From Cyclobacterium amurskyense (lineage in GTDB: Bacteria; Bacteroidota; Bacteroidia; Cytophagales; Cyclobacteriaceae): a stretch of DNA of 64,000 nucleotides. Numbering within the stretch: the stretch's first letter is position 1; each line of letters starts with the position of its first letter. Shown here one piece after another: positions 45,138 through 53,946 of the stretch. The position numbers were made by a program, and so were the translations under genes. The notes below the pieces were generated by a model. The model worked only from the letters and a program-made list of their open reading frames with translations, ran no database searches and was not told the origin of the DNA. The DNA lies in NCBI RefSeq assembly GCF_001050135.1, contig NZ_CP012040.1:2515001-2579000 (forward strand), in the 5' to 3' direction.

Positions 45138-45564
45138 TTACCACTTTGATCTAGCGTGGAATAAACATGTTACTACCAGGTATAGCACGTTAATTCCCCG
45201 GACCACCAATACGAGAGATGGGGCAGGGTAGCTAATTCGGTCTGGCGTTTTTTATGACTTAATGTTTGCTCAAACCTATTTTTTAGTGGGTATAAGTAAA
45301 AACCTGAGATTGAGTTAAGTTCGTCTTAAAACAGGCCAAATCGTCATTGCGAGCCCTTTTAAAGGTGAATAATGAGGTGGGAAGGGTATTGCAATCTCAC
45401 TTTGCTTGGGATTCCCACGTATTTCTTCAGTCAAAGCTCCCTCTAATCCTACCCATGATGATTATTTTTATGAAGAAAGGAGGGTACAGATTGACCAAAT
45501 AAACATCATCTTACCGGTAGGTATATTAATCGAAATCAGGTTATCAATAAATTTTAGGGATATT
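45138..45564. other. Intergenic stretch with repeat remnants
   Basis: Holds two fragments. CGGTCTGGCG-TTTTTT-ATGA at 45238-45257 matches the terminator/ATG junction of the tRNA-Pro-linked GIY-YIG cassette (17440-17460 on the other strand). A fragment near 45343-45420 (CATTGCGAGCCCTTTTAAAG ... GCAATCTC) belongs to the repeat family also seen near 56.45 and 56.97 kb. Confidence 0.5.
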
Positions 45565-48012
45565 TTATTCCACTTTTAAAGTCTCCACAGGATTTTTATT
45601 GGCTATTCTTATGCTTTGTGGCACCACTGTGAAAAGAGCTAATACTGTTACGATGAGTGAGCCAAGGATCAAAGTACCTATTCCAAAATCAGCTCGGACG
45701 ATCATAAATTCCAACCAAAATTTGTTGAAAAAATAACTTGCCGGGGCAGCGATTAATATGGCGATCAAAATCATCTTTAAAAACTCTTTGGAAAGCAGGT
45801 AGTTCAACGTCAACAGGTCGGCCCCAAGTACCTTGCGAACTCCGATTTCCTTGGTCCGTCTTTCGGTACTATAAATCGCCATGCCAAATAGGCCAAGGCA
45901 AGCAATCAATATGGCGATAAAGGCCAAAAATCCAATAATAGAAATGAGGTCTAAAATCGCTTGATTGTTAGCAGCCAGCTGATTTTCGTAATATTCATAT
46001 TTTAAGGGGTGAATAGGATCAATTTTTTGCCAGGCAGCTTCTAAATTGGCCAGGGTTCTTTCTTGGTCTCCTTCGGAGATTTTAACCGTTGCAAACTTGA
46101 AAATCGAGGGATCATACTGGAAGACAATTGGACCTGTCTCACGACCTGTAAACAATAAAAAGAAATTGAAATTCTTGAAAACACCTGTTACGGTTTTGTT
46201 ATGGCCTCCGATTTCAAATGTTTCTCCAATAATTGAAGAAGGCTGTGCATAGCCAAGTTCTCTGACTGCCATCTCGTTCACCATAACGGAATTGGATATA
46301 CTGTCATTTCCCATTGGTATTTTTTCACCGGCCAACAATTCAATTCCCAATATCTCCGCAAAATTCCGATCCACACTAAGTTTTATGGCCGATTTGCTGG
46401 TTTCTGAATCAAGTTTTTTTATTTCTGTATTGTCATTACGGCCATCAGCAGGAACATAGGCACAGGCAGAAACATCATCAACTCCGGGAACTTCAAGAAA
46501 GGCACTCTTTAAAAGTTGATAGTCGTTGCTCTGCAAATTAATATGGAGTATGTTTTTCGGTTTAAACCCATAATCGAATTTTGTAAACAATTCCATCTGA
46601 CGGTAAACAAGAATACTTCCGATAATGAAAAATAAGGAAATGGCGAACTGTGAAACGGTAAGTATCTTTCTTAAGCCCATCTTTCCTGAGCCTAAATTCC
46701 CAATTCCTTTTAAGGCCTTTACCGAATTGAATTTTGACATGTGTATGGCTGGATACACACCCGCTAGAAACCCTACAAGCAAGGTGAATACCAGGATGAA
46801 ACCAAATACTTTTAAATTGAAATCCAGACTAAAATTGAGATACTGGTTCATCCATAGCCCTAGAAATGCATTTTTCAGATAAATTAAAAATACAAAGGCC
46901 AGTAGCAATGAAAGGAAGACGGTAATAAAGGCCTCGCTCACAAATTGATAAATGAGATCACTCTTGGCTGCCCCATTCACTTTGCGTACTCCGATCTCAT
47001 TGGACCGGGTAATTGCTCGTGCCACCGAAAGACTGGTATAGTTAAGGCAACTTGCCAACAAAATAATCAAGGCCAAACCTCCCAATATATAATAAGCGAA
47101 AAGTGGAAGGGTAGTGTCCGTTCCATTACCAGTGGCCTCTCCCGGGGTTATATTGGTAAGTGGTTGGAAATTGTATCTAATCTTTTGTAAATATTCGTTT
47201 TCGCTTTTCTCCAAATAAGTTGAAGTGAAGGACCCCAAGGTATTTGTTAGCTCCTTTTCTCCAAAAGAGGGCTTTAACATAACGTAACCATAGGTTTTGT
47301 GATCAATGCTCCAATTGTCACGAATATCTTCTATTTTTGATTCCTTGTAAAGGGTCTCCAAAGTTGACGAAGAAGCCATCACGTCAAATTTTAAATGTGA
47401 TTTTGGCTGATCAGAGAAAACACCCGTAACAGTAAATAATCCCCAATCTACAGGATCCGTACTTTCATCTGTCCAGAAATTAAGTCCTCGATCGGTAAAT
47501 TGCACCGTTTTACCTATGGGATTTTCATCTCCGAAAAGCTTTTGCTTTACCTCATGACTTATTACTATCGTGTTAGGTTCACTAAGCGCTGAATTTTTGT
47601 CTCCGGCCTCCAAGGCAAAATCGAAAACATGGAAAAAGGAGGGATTTGTGAAATAACCCTTTATTTCCACATAAGACTTCTGATTGTTTTCATTTGTATA
47701 AATGGCGTCACCACCAAAGCCCGTTCGCAAGAAGGTGGCATCCTCAACTATGGCAGATTCGTTTTTCAAGGCATCAATGGTAGGGAAAGGTATTGTTGCC
47801 CGCATACGGTTGTTGTCAAGAGGGCTGGTAACGATTCTAAAAATTCTGTCTTTGTTATCATGGAAATCATCATAGGACTTCTGATCTACCCACATCATAA
47901 TAATCAACATACATATTGACATTGCTGCTGCCAATCCAAAAACATTGATTAGCGAATAGGTTCTGTTTTTGAAGAAAACCCTAAATCCTATTTTTAAATA
48001 ATTAAAGAACAT
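45565..48012 (-). CDS. FtsX/MacB-type ABC transporter permease
   Basis: 815 residues. Layout: TM1 near residue 20-45, a periplasmic MacB_PCD domain (about 55-270), three TM helices forming the first FtsX domain (LIILLASCLNYTSLSVARAI, FITVFLSLLLAFVFLIYL, LVFTLLVGFLAGVYPA), TM5 (LTVSQFAISLFFIIGSILVY), a second periplasmic domain, and a final FtsX domain of three TM helices with the ERRTKEIGVRKVLGA motif. Eight-TM double permeases like this are a Bacteroidota speciality, working with a separate ATPase that is not in the window. Substrate unknown; often induced by envelope stress or antibiotics. Confidence 0.9.
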   Translation of the reverse strand: MFFNYLKIGFRVFFKNRTYSLINVFGLAAAMSICMLIIMMWVDQKSYDDFHDNKDRIFRIVTSPLDNNRMRATIPFPTIDALKNESAIVEDATFLRTGFGGDAIYTNENNQKSYVEIKGYFTNPSFFHVFDFALEAGDKNSALSEPNTIVISHEVKQKLFGDENPIGKTVQFTDRGLNFWTDESTDPVDWGLFTVTGVFSDQPKSHLKFDVMASSSTLETLYKESKIEDIRDNWSIDHKTYGYVMLKPSFGEKELTNTLGSFTSTYLEKSENEYLQKIRYNFQPLTNITPGEATGNGTDTTLPLFAYYILGGLALIILLASCLNYTSLSVARAITRSNEIGVRKVNGAAKSDLIYQFVSEAFITVFLSLLLAFVFLIYLKNAFLGLWMNQYLNFSLDFNLKVFGFILVFTLLVGFLAGVYPAIHMSKFNSVKALKGIGNLGSGKMGLRKILTVSQFAISLFFIIGSILVYRQMELFTKFDYGFKPKNILHINLQSNDYQLLKSAFLEVPGVDDVSACAYVPADGRNDNTEIKKLDSETSKSAIKLSVDRNFAEILGIELLAGEKIPMGNDSISNSVMVNEMAVRELGYAQPSSIIGETFEIGGHNKTVTGVFKNFNFFLLFTGRETGPIVFQYDPSIFKFATVKISEGDQERTLANLEAAWQKIDPIHPLKYEYYENQLAANNQAILDLISIIGFLAFIAILIACLGLFGMAIYSTERRTKEIGVRKVLGADLLTLNYLLSKEFLKMILIAILIAAPASYFFNKFWLEFMIVRADFGIGTLILGSLIVTVLALFTVVPQSIRIANKNPVETLKVE

Positions 48013-48467
48013 AATACCGTTATTTATATTAACCGTGATAAGCGCAATGAGGGCATAACCTTAAAAGTTCTGCTTATACCTAATATCCTATGTCTAATAT
48101 TTGTGCCAAAAACATAAAAAGCTGTATATCAGTTCAATATGTTTAAAAAGTATTAAGGTTAGCTTTAAATTGTAATATAATGTTACAACAAGTGTCTAAT
48201 ATTTTTACACTGTATCAGTAGGTCTGGTAGAAGATTTAACTTCACTGATTTTTTTATGTCAATTTCATAAAAAAAATGTTTTGAATTGACCATAAGGATT
48301 GCCTTGGTTACCTATTGTATTTCACTTTTACTTGAACATCATTTTCCGGGTAAAATTAGAATGAATTGACCCAAGAAAATTTCTCATCAATCTAAAACCT
48401 TAGAGAGAAACAGTCGGCTAAATCAATTTTATTTAAAGGTAAATTTGGCAATTATTGAAAAGGAGGT
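48013..48467. other. Intergenic stretch upstream of the permease
   Basis: 450 bases, AT-rich. Leader of the permease gene; no other gene or repeat recognised. Confidence 0.4.
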
Positions 48468-48971
48468 TTAGGGTTTTGAGTCTGCGCTAGGTTTATTAAA
48501 GCGTTCATACATTTCAATGTCAAAGTAAGAAACGGTAACAAGGTTGTCTAAGGTTATGATCAAATCAACATCCAATTCATAAAGTGACTGGAATTTGACT
48601 TCTTCTACATATTCAGAATAAACATCAAGATAATGTGTTGTAAAGACCAATTTCTTTTGTACATCTCGATATCCGCTAAATACCGGAATGACTCTGATGT
48701 AGTTACTGACAGTAGGAATAGGTAATTCTTTTACCCATGCGATATAAAACTTATCAGTATCCAATGTGAATTCCAGAAGTTTAGCATCCTTGAATGAGGA
48801 TCTAAGTAATAATTCGATAAATGAAAAAAATAATAACCAAGTTCCTATTAAAATTGTATCAAAAACAAGCCTTTGTCGATCTAGCCTTTGTTGCTTGAAT
48901 TTGAATTTATTAAACCTGAATAATAAGTAGTACCCTCCTAAAAGAGGCAGTATTAAAAGGTTCCAAGGCAT
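48468..48971 (-). CDS. Hypothetical membrane protein, 167 aa
   Basis: Two hydrophobic segments near the N-terminus (NLLILPLLGGYYLLF and DTILIGTWLLFFSFIELLL) anchor a soluble C-terminal part (FTLDTDKFYIAWVKELPIP onward). It starts 6 nt after the stop of the 82-residue gene, so the two form a pair. I do not recognise the family. Confidence 0.55.
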   Translation of the reverse strand: MPWNLLILPLLGGYYLLFRFNKFKFKQQRLDRQRLVFDTILIGTWLLFFSFIELLLRSSFKDAKLLEFTLDTDKFYIAWVKELPIPTVSNYIRVIPVFSGYRDVQKKLVFTTHYLDVYSEYVEEVKFQSLYELDVDLIITLDNLVTVSYFDIEMYERFNKPSADSKP

Positions 48972-48977
48972 TTGAAA

Positions 48978-49226
48978 TTAGGTAATTTCGGGATTCAATT
49001 CCTTTTTTTTGGATTCTATTTCTTTGAAAATGGAAGACTTTTTTAATCTGCTGATAAGACTTTGAACTTTTTCTTGTTTGAAAAAGTCTTCATTTTCTAT
49101 GTAAATTCTTCCTTCTTTGGTCGCTTTTACGACGTCTTTATTTTTCTTTACTTCAATCATATCAAAATCTAATATTTTTCTGTATAAATCAAAAACGTAA
49201 TCAATGGTTTCTTGGTTTAAACACAA
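48978..49226 (-). CDS. Hypothetical protein, 82 aa
   Basis: Charged, helical protein (QETIDYVFDLYRKILDFDMI, KKSSIFKEIESKKKELNPE). Six bases before the membrane-protein gene, hence probably the first gene of a two-gene operon. No family recognised. An effector/immunity-type pair is possible but nothing shows it. Confidence 0.5.
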   Translation of the reverse strand: MCLNQETIDYVFDLYRKILDFDMIEVKKNKDVVKATKEGRIYIENEDFFKQEKVQSLISRLKKSSIFKEIESKKKELNPEIT

Positions 49227-49360
49227 TTATAAAAATCTAAAAAGCCATATAAATTGAAACTTGGTAGAATTATCATAACATTAGTTTAAAGTAGTTGATT
49301 TTTTTCATTTATCCCAATTTTATTGGTGGGAACTTAATGGTCCAAACTCTCTAAGTAGGC

Positions 49361-50029
49361 TTAAATTGATTCCTCCTTTAAAATTTCAATATGCCGTTTT
49401 AGTCGCTCCAAATCCAACTCAAGGGTTCCGTTGTAAACGCCCCTGATATAGCCTTGTTTGTCTACGAGGATAAAATTTTCGGTATGGATAAAGGTTTCAG
49501 GATCCTGCGTCTTTGTAAAATCCTCATCGGCGAAATAGCCGTTTCTGGCAATATCATAAATGGCCTCTTTTGGACCTGTGACCAAATGCCACTTTGCGTC
49601 GTTTACTCCTTTTTCAACGGCATAATTCTTCAATACAGGCACACTGTCATTCCAAGGCATCACTGAATGGGACAGCAACATAAAGTCAGGATCATCTTTA
49701 TAGGCTTCCTGCAAAAGGCTCATATTGCTCGTGAGCTTTGGACATATGCCGGGGCAAATGGTAAAAAAGAAATTGGCCACATAATTTTTCCCTGCATAGC
49801 TCTCATTGGTGATCCGCTCTCCATTTTGATTCAGGAATGAAAAATTGGGGATTCTATGCTCTTTGGTGTCCCAATCTGGCGTAAAGTCAGCAGAATTAAA
49901 GTAGGGCAATTTCGTGACTTCTGTAATTGCGGCTTTCTTGTTATTGCCTAACTGCTCTTTGCATGAATAGCCAACACCTATCAAAACAAATGCTAAAAGG
50001 AGGTTAATTCTAGTTCGTATCATGGCCAT
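49361..50029 (-). CDS. SCO1/SenC-family copper chaperone
   Basis: 222 residues with a lipoprotein signal (LLAFVLIGVGYSC). Thioredoxin-like fold with the copper ligands CPGIC (CxxxC) in FFFTICPGICPKLTSNM and the distant His in ETFIHTENFILVDKQG. SCO proteins deliver copper to, or reduce the CuA site of, cytochrome oxidase, or act as thiol reductases. The start overlaps the YwqK gene by 20 nt and it is last in a five-gene operon of YHYH and related proteins, which ties these to copper or redox chemistry outside the membrane. Confidence 0.92.
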   Translation of the reverse strand: MAMIRTRINLLLAFVLIGVGYSCKEQLGNNKKAAITEVTKLPYFNSADFTPDWDTKEHRIPNFSFLNQNGERITNESYAGKNYVANFFFTICPGICPKLTSNMSLLQEAYKDDPDFMLLSHSVMPWNDSVPVLKNYAVEKGVNDAKWHLVTGPKEAIYDIARNGYFADEDFTKTQDPETFIHTENFILVDKQGYIRGVYNGTLELDLERLKRHIEILKEESI

Positions 50030-50585
50030 TTGTTTCTACAGGATTGCATTTCTTTAGTCCAATAAGTCCATACCGCTCACCATTTTTAGTGAAGTAATTG
50101 GCTTTTATCCGGCCGTCTTCCTGCCAAAGTTGTTGGCTTCCACTCTCTTTTCCATCAACATAGTTAAAAGCCATGAATTTTTGTCCTGAGGCATACCATT
50201 CTGTTACTGGTCCATTGTATTGCCCATTATTATTGAAATGGTATTCAAATTTAACATTGCCATTGGGCCACCAACCATGGTGAGTTCCCACTTTGTATCC
50301 CTTCAAATAAACCCTTGAGGACTCCATGCTCCCTTCAGGGTACCACTGTTTTTCCTCACCATCTTTTCGTCCATCATTATAGAGCGCTTCAGATTTCTTG
50401 TTGCCATTGTAATAAGTGCTTATTAGTCTTCCTTTAAATAGCATTCCCTTATAATAGAGTGAGCCATTGTTCAAATGCAACTGTGGGTCAGCGGCATCCA
50501 CAACAAGATTACCCTTGGTACTTTCACATGAAATGAATACCAATAAGAGGATCAAGGTGGTCTTATATAGGTAATTCTTTGGCAT
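50010..50585 (-). CDS. YwqK-family MORN-repeat lipoprotein
   Basis: 191 residues. Lipoprotein signal (LLLVFISC). At least five MORN-variant repeats: GMLFKGRLISTYYNGNKKSE, GRKDGEEKQWYPEGSME, GTHHGWWPNGNVKFEYHF, GPVTEWYASGQKFMAF and GSQQLWQEDGRIKANYF. These are annotated as YwqK antitoxin-like in databases, though a toxin role here is unlikely. It is coupled to both neighbours: one-base overlap with YHYH upstream, 20-base overlap with SCO downstream. Confidence 0.85.
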   Translation of the reverse strand: MPKNYLYKTTLILLLVFISCESTKGNLVVDAADPQLHLNNGSLYYKGMLFKGRLISTYYNGNKKSEALYNDGRKDGEEKQWYPEGSMESSRVYLKGYKVGTHHGWWPNGNVKFEYHFNNNGQYNGPVTEWYASGQKFMAFNYVDGKESGSQQLWQEDGRIKANYFTKNGERYGLIGLKKCNPVETNGHDTN

Positions 50586-51343
50586 TATTTTGTGATGCTT
50601 CCCGGAGTTCCAAAATAACCGCTTCCATTAAGATAAGGGTCCTCACTACTGATATGATAATGGTAAATGCCTTCAGGAAAATCTTCAGTAATGGAGAAGT
50701 GTCCATGATAAGCATCCAGGTCATCATTGGTAATGGTGTGGCCATTTTCAACTGGCCCATATACAGGAAAGCCATCGGACAAAAGCCCTAAAAATGCGTC
50801 ATTACCAAATTCGGAAGTCAAGTAAGTTGGTTCAATGTGATAATGGTATTCGCCGCGCATCTGCGGATGGCCTGCCCATTGATCAAAAGAATCGATTTCA
50901 TTGGTCAATGGCTGGTCGGGACCGGCATATTGATTGTAGAAAACGACCCCATTTCTGGAAACGCCAATTGCTCCAAGAGGGGTTGACTGGTGAAAGCTTG
51001 CCTCAGATGGATACAGCGGTATGGTCAAAACAATGTTTTGGCTGGCAATGGTATTCGGGTTTTTATTATAAGCTGGATTGTTGCCGCTATACTCACTGTA
51101 TAAAGGATTGCTTGTGGGCCAATAAGGACTTGTGTGGTTAGGGAGATCCTGGGTAGTGAAAATCACATTGTCCCCACGTATTTCATAGGAAAGGCCAGTC
51201 CCTTCAAATTTTGTCAATAGGGCGCTGATGTCATACTCTGTAGAAGTTTCTTCCATATCCATTTCTTCCATTTCATTGGAACAAGCCATGCTGAGGGCCA
51301 TAATAATAAAGTAAATAGGCATTGTATTCTTTATTTGCTTCAT
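50585..51343 (-). CDS. YHYH-domain lipoprotein 1
   Basis: 252 residues. Lipoprotein signal (FIIMALSMACSN, Cys21). The YHYH domain shows GEYHYHIEP (about 160-168) and a second GIYHYHISS near residue 230, with Asp/Gly-rich connectors (LSDGFPVYGPVENG). The His motif suggests a metal site, but the family has no proven function. A paralogue lies two genes upstream, and a SCO chaperone two genes downstream. Confidence 0.85.
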   Translation of the reverse strand: MKQIKNTMPIYFIIMALSMACSNEMEEMDMEETSTEYDISALLTKFEGTGLSYEIRGDNVIFTTQDLPNHTSPYWPTSNPLYSEYSGNNPAYNKNPNTIASQNIVLTIPLYPSEASFHQSTPLGAIGVSRNGVVFYNQYAGPDQPLTNEIDSFDQWAGHPQMRGEYHYHIEPTYLTSEFGNDAFLGLLSDGFPVYGPVENGHTITNDDLDAYHGHFSITEDFPEGIYHYHISSEDPYLNGSGYFGTPGSITK

Positions 51344-51383
51344 TATGATAATTTATTTTAAAGATTTTAATCCTGTACTTATC

Positions 51384-52028
51384 CTAGTTTATCGGCAGCA
51401 GTTTTTTTCGTTTAATATAATACGCCAATAGTAAAAATGAAATAATCCCTACTAGCCAATAGTTGAAACTGGATTGTATTGTTTCATCCTGTAAAAGGCC
51501 AAAAATTAAGTTCGCTTCCTGAATTACAAATTGTTCCTCCTCTACTTTGAGATTGGCTGTATGCTGGTTCTCGTTGTTTAGGATAAATTGGACATTGTTC
51601 TTGCCTTCTCCCAAAACCATAAAAATACTTTGATTTCGATTGATATCCTTAAAACTTGGGTTTTTTACGACAATGGTCTCAATGGTTTCAGGTATTCCTT
51701 CTGTCTGGAAAACCACATTGGTGTCGTGCCCCAGTTTTACGAAACCATTTTTAAGCGCAAGTGACTTGTCTTGTCCATTAATATTTATGGAAATATTATC
51801 CATTAAATACTCCATAACCAATTCCTGAAATTCTTCAGGGGTAGCAAAAGCTCCCTCACCATAATGCTGTTTAATTACATATTCAAAAGCTGTGAGAGGC
51901 GATCTTACTTGCAGTATCCAGCCCTGATGCGCTTGTTCTGTTAAAATAATAGAAGATATAGCAGGCTGGTGCGCTTGGGCAATCCCTGCCCAGGTCAATA
52001 GTATAAAACTTGCAATCCATTTAATCAT
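51384..52028 (-). CDS. Exported membrane-anchored protein, unknown
   Basis: 214 residues from the ATG at 52028; an ATG at 52097 would overlap the preceding gene and lack a signal. Signal peptide MIKWIASFILLTWAGIAQA with a His at the mature N-terminus (HQPAISS). A strand-rich periplasmic domain (IILTEQAHQGWILQVRSPLT, KSLALKNGFVKLGHD) is followed by a C-terminal TM (YWLVGIISFLLLAYYI) and basic tail. It starts 13 nt after the YHYH-2 stop. The layout is like DUF6702-type proteins, without certainty. Confidence 0.6.
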   Translation of the reverse strand: MIKWIASFILLTWAGIAQAHQPAISSIILTEQAHQGWILQVRSPLTAFEYVIKQHYGEGAFATPEEFQELVMEYLMDNISININGQDKSLALKNGFVKLGHDTNVVFQTEGIPETIETIVVKNPSFKDINRNQSIFMVLGEGKNNVQFILNNENQHTANLKVEEEQFVIQEANLIFGLLQDETIQSSFNYWLVGIISFLLLAYYIKRKKLLPIN

Positions 52029-52041
52029 TTTTTCTAATGTT

Positions 52042-52998
52042 TTAGTTGACGTAAGCACCCGCAAGGCAGTCAATGAAATTGTTATTCCCTGCTGCATCTA
52101 CATGGTAATGGTAACCTCTTGTATCATCATAGTGACCTCTGCATTGGTCCAGGTCGCTGGGCTCTTCACCACTCTCATTGAGTTGGGTATGAATACTATG
52201 CCCATCCATTGCATAACCAATCATGGCTGCATGGCCGTCTTCCTGAGGAATTTCAGTACTGGTTCCGGTGGCGGCATGATAATGATAGCCCTGATGTACA
52301 TTGATATGTCCTCCTGCATCGTCAAAAGGAGCGAGGGTATAGGCGGATAGTATGGCATCTGTTGGGGCGGCCCCAGAGAATTCTATTCCGTTAAAAGCGA
52401 TTCCCCTAACATTAGGCCCACGACCTCCTCTAGGCCCCATGGTGAAATTATTTGGACTGGTAAGCCTCACTGGGGTAATGGGAATTAACCAGGTCTGAGA
52501 AAGGTCTGAGATATAAGAAGGAAGGCATTCCACACAAAAATTCTGGTATTCAACGCCCACATTTGGGTTCGCCGCATTTATACAGTCTTCTTTAGTACTT
52601 GTGACGAATATGTCTCCATTGGCATCATACATCATCCAAGTATCATCATCATAAAAAGAGGCCAGATTCTCGATAAAAGCACCATCAACATCATAAACCT
52701 GTCCATTTTCCAGCCAAATGCCACCTGCTTCTTCACCATCTGAAATATTACTTGGGCACCATGGACCCATTTGGTGATCTGAAGCAGTACTAGTGGTTAC
52801 GATTTGGTAACATTCGGTTTCAGAACCATTTGAGAGTGTACATGGAACAATGGAAACGGTTGTGCCTTCTAAGAAGAGGGAAGCGTCCACATCGACTACT
52901 ATCTCATCTGTGATTAGAATTTCCTGTTTCTTTTTGCTACACGATGAAGCAATTGCAAAAGCGGCAAAGAGCAAAGCAAAAAATTTATAATTTACCAT
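52042..52998 (-). CDS. YHYH-domain lipoprotein 2
   Basis: 318 residues. Lipoprotein signal (LLFAAFAIASSC). It has two YHYH-type motifs, HQGYHYHAAT (about 240) and TRGYHYHVDA (about 298), and further His-rich strings (GHSIHTQ, DGHAAMIG). Cysteines in CTLSNGSETEC and the FCVEC pair may form disulfides. It is first in the five-gene operon down to SCO. It probably faces the periplasm or outside. Confidence 0.85.
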   Translation of the reverse strand: MVNYKFFALLFAAFAIASSCSKKKQEILITDEIVVDVDASLFLEGTTVSIVPCTLSNGSETECYQIVTTSTASDHQMGPWCPSNISDGEEAGGIWLENGQVYDVDGAFIENLASFYDDDTWMMYDANGDIFVTSTKEDCINAANPNVGVEYQNFCVECLPSYISDLSQTWLIPITPVRLTSPNNFTMGPRGGRGPNVRGIAFNGIEFSGAAPTDAILSAYTLAPFDDAGGHINVHQGYHYHAATGTSTEIPQEDGHAAMIGYAMDGHSIHTQLNESGEEPSDLDQCRGHYDDTRGYHYHVDAAGNNNFIDCLAGAYVN

Positions 52999-53234
52999 AA
53001 TCGTTTCTTTGTAAGCTTAGACGTCGTTCCAGCTAAAATCCCTCGGTAGATCCCAATTATTTTTACTTGTATAAAAATTCAGGGATAAGACAAAGGTCTT
53101 GTTATTGAACCATCTAAGGATTAGAAACCTGGCTTCACTTAGTGATTAAAAAATAATGTGATCGGGAAAAAAGGTCAAGGGGCAAAAGTATGCTCTGCTA
53201 AAAATCCCCTAAGTTGCTAAAAGGAGGCTTGGTA

Positions 53235-53681
53235 TTAAGGGTTAAGTGGCAAGTTCCCTGGCGAATAAATGGTGACACTTCGCTTTTCTTCAGTGCGTGT
53301 ACCATTTTGATCAGTGACGATGATAAGGAAATCATAAATGCCTTCTACAGCATCTTCAGGGATATCGAAGTGTTTGTGTACGTTGGCATTTTTTGTCCCC
53401 TTGTATTCCTCCCAAGTTAATTCAAAGTCCCAAAAACCTTCATAGGTTTTGCCATCTTGTGGGGCAATCTTTACCTGTACTTGTTCGATTAATTCTCCGG
53501 CCAGGATGTCTGCATTCAAATGAAAATCACTACCTATTACCCCGATTTCATTGTTGTTCAGCCCAATTTCTACATTTTCTATTGTGGGTGAAGGTAGAAC
53601 AGGCTTAGCTTCTTCCTGGCATGAAACCAGGGCTAAGATGGAAATTACGGTAATGATGAAATGGTTGAATTTGCTTTTCAT
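53235..53681 (-). CDS. DUF4625 lipoprotein, single domain
   Basis: 148 residues from the ATG at 53681, where the lipoprotein signal starts (IITVISILALVSC). One DUF4625 domain (PTIENVEIGLNNNEIGVIGS, DFHLNADILAGELIEQVQV, FWDFELTWEEYKGTKNANVH, HFDIPEDAVEGIYDFLIIVT). It is divergent from the two-domain paralogue at 53947, and each promoter carries operator-like palindromes. The DFHLNAD and HKHFDIP motifs hold conserved acidic and His residues that could bind a metal. Confidence 0.85.
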   Translation of the reverse strand: MKSKFNHFIITVISILALVSCQEEAKPVLPSPTIENVEIGLNNNEIGVIGSDFHLNADILAGELIEQVQVKIAPQDGKTYEGFWDFELTWEEYKGTKNANVHKHFDIPEDAVEGIYDFLIIVTDQNGTRTEEKRSVTIYSPGNLPLNP

Positions 53682-53773
53682 GGTTTTAAATAAAATTGGT
53701 TCAATAATAATTCTGCGAAGAAAAAATAGTGCGCTAAATACCCTATCTAGGGTAAATACACCAGTTTCTAATT

Positions 53774-53788
53774 TGCAATATTGTTGCA
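53774..53788. promoter_or_regulatory. Operator-like palindrome 1
   Basis: TGCAAT-ATT-GTTGCA, matching TGCAAY-N3-RTTGCA. It covers the expected transcription start of the minus-strand DUF4625 gene. Confidence 0.6.
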
Positions 53789-53816
53789 AATATATAACTT
53801 ATTGATAATGAAACAA
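53787..53816 (-). promoter_or_regulatory. Promoter of the single-domain DUF4625 gene
   Basis: Minus strand: TTG (53816-53814), 19 nt, TATATTTG (53794-53787), a full Bacteroidota match. Confidence 0.65.
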
Positions 53817-53823
53817 TGTTGCG
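53809..53823. promoter_or_regulatory. Operator-like palindrome 2 (degenerate)
   Basis: TGAAAC-AAT-GTTGCG, one mismatch per half-site from TGCAAY-N3-RTTGCA. It overlaps the minus-strand -33 element. Confidence 0.45.
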
Positions 53824-53873
53824 TTTGAGTTTAAGGTTATAATAATTTTTTCGTTTCAAAATTAGATTTAGTC

Positions 53874-53904
53874 TTGTTAATGCAATTCTATTGCATTATG
53901 TTTG
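53874..53904 (+). promoter_or_regulatory. Promoter of the two-domain DUF4625 gene
   Basis: TTG (53874-53876), 20 nt, TATGTTTG (53897-53904). Confidence 0.7.
53881..53895. promoter_or_regulatory. Operator-like palindrome 3
   Basis: TGCAAT-TCT-ATTGCA, perfect 6-bp arms, filling the spacer between -33 and -7 of the plus-strand promoter. Confidence 0.6.
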
Positions 53905-53919
53905 CGCAACAAAGTTGCA
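53905..53919. promoter_or_regulatory. Operator-like palindrome 4
   Basis: CGCAAC-AAA-GTTGCA, arms of 5 perfect pairs, directly after the -7 element and over the expected start site. Confidence 0.6.
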
Positions 53920-53946
53920 TTAATTAACCAAAAAAACTTATTGAAA

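Noticed and set aside
50010..50585. Toxin-antitoxin system at the YwqK gene
   Set aside because: The name is a database label for MORN-variant repeats. Here the gene encodes a lipoprotein within a copper-chaperone operon and no toxin is present.
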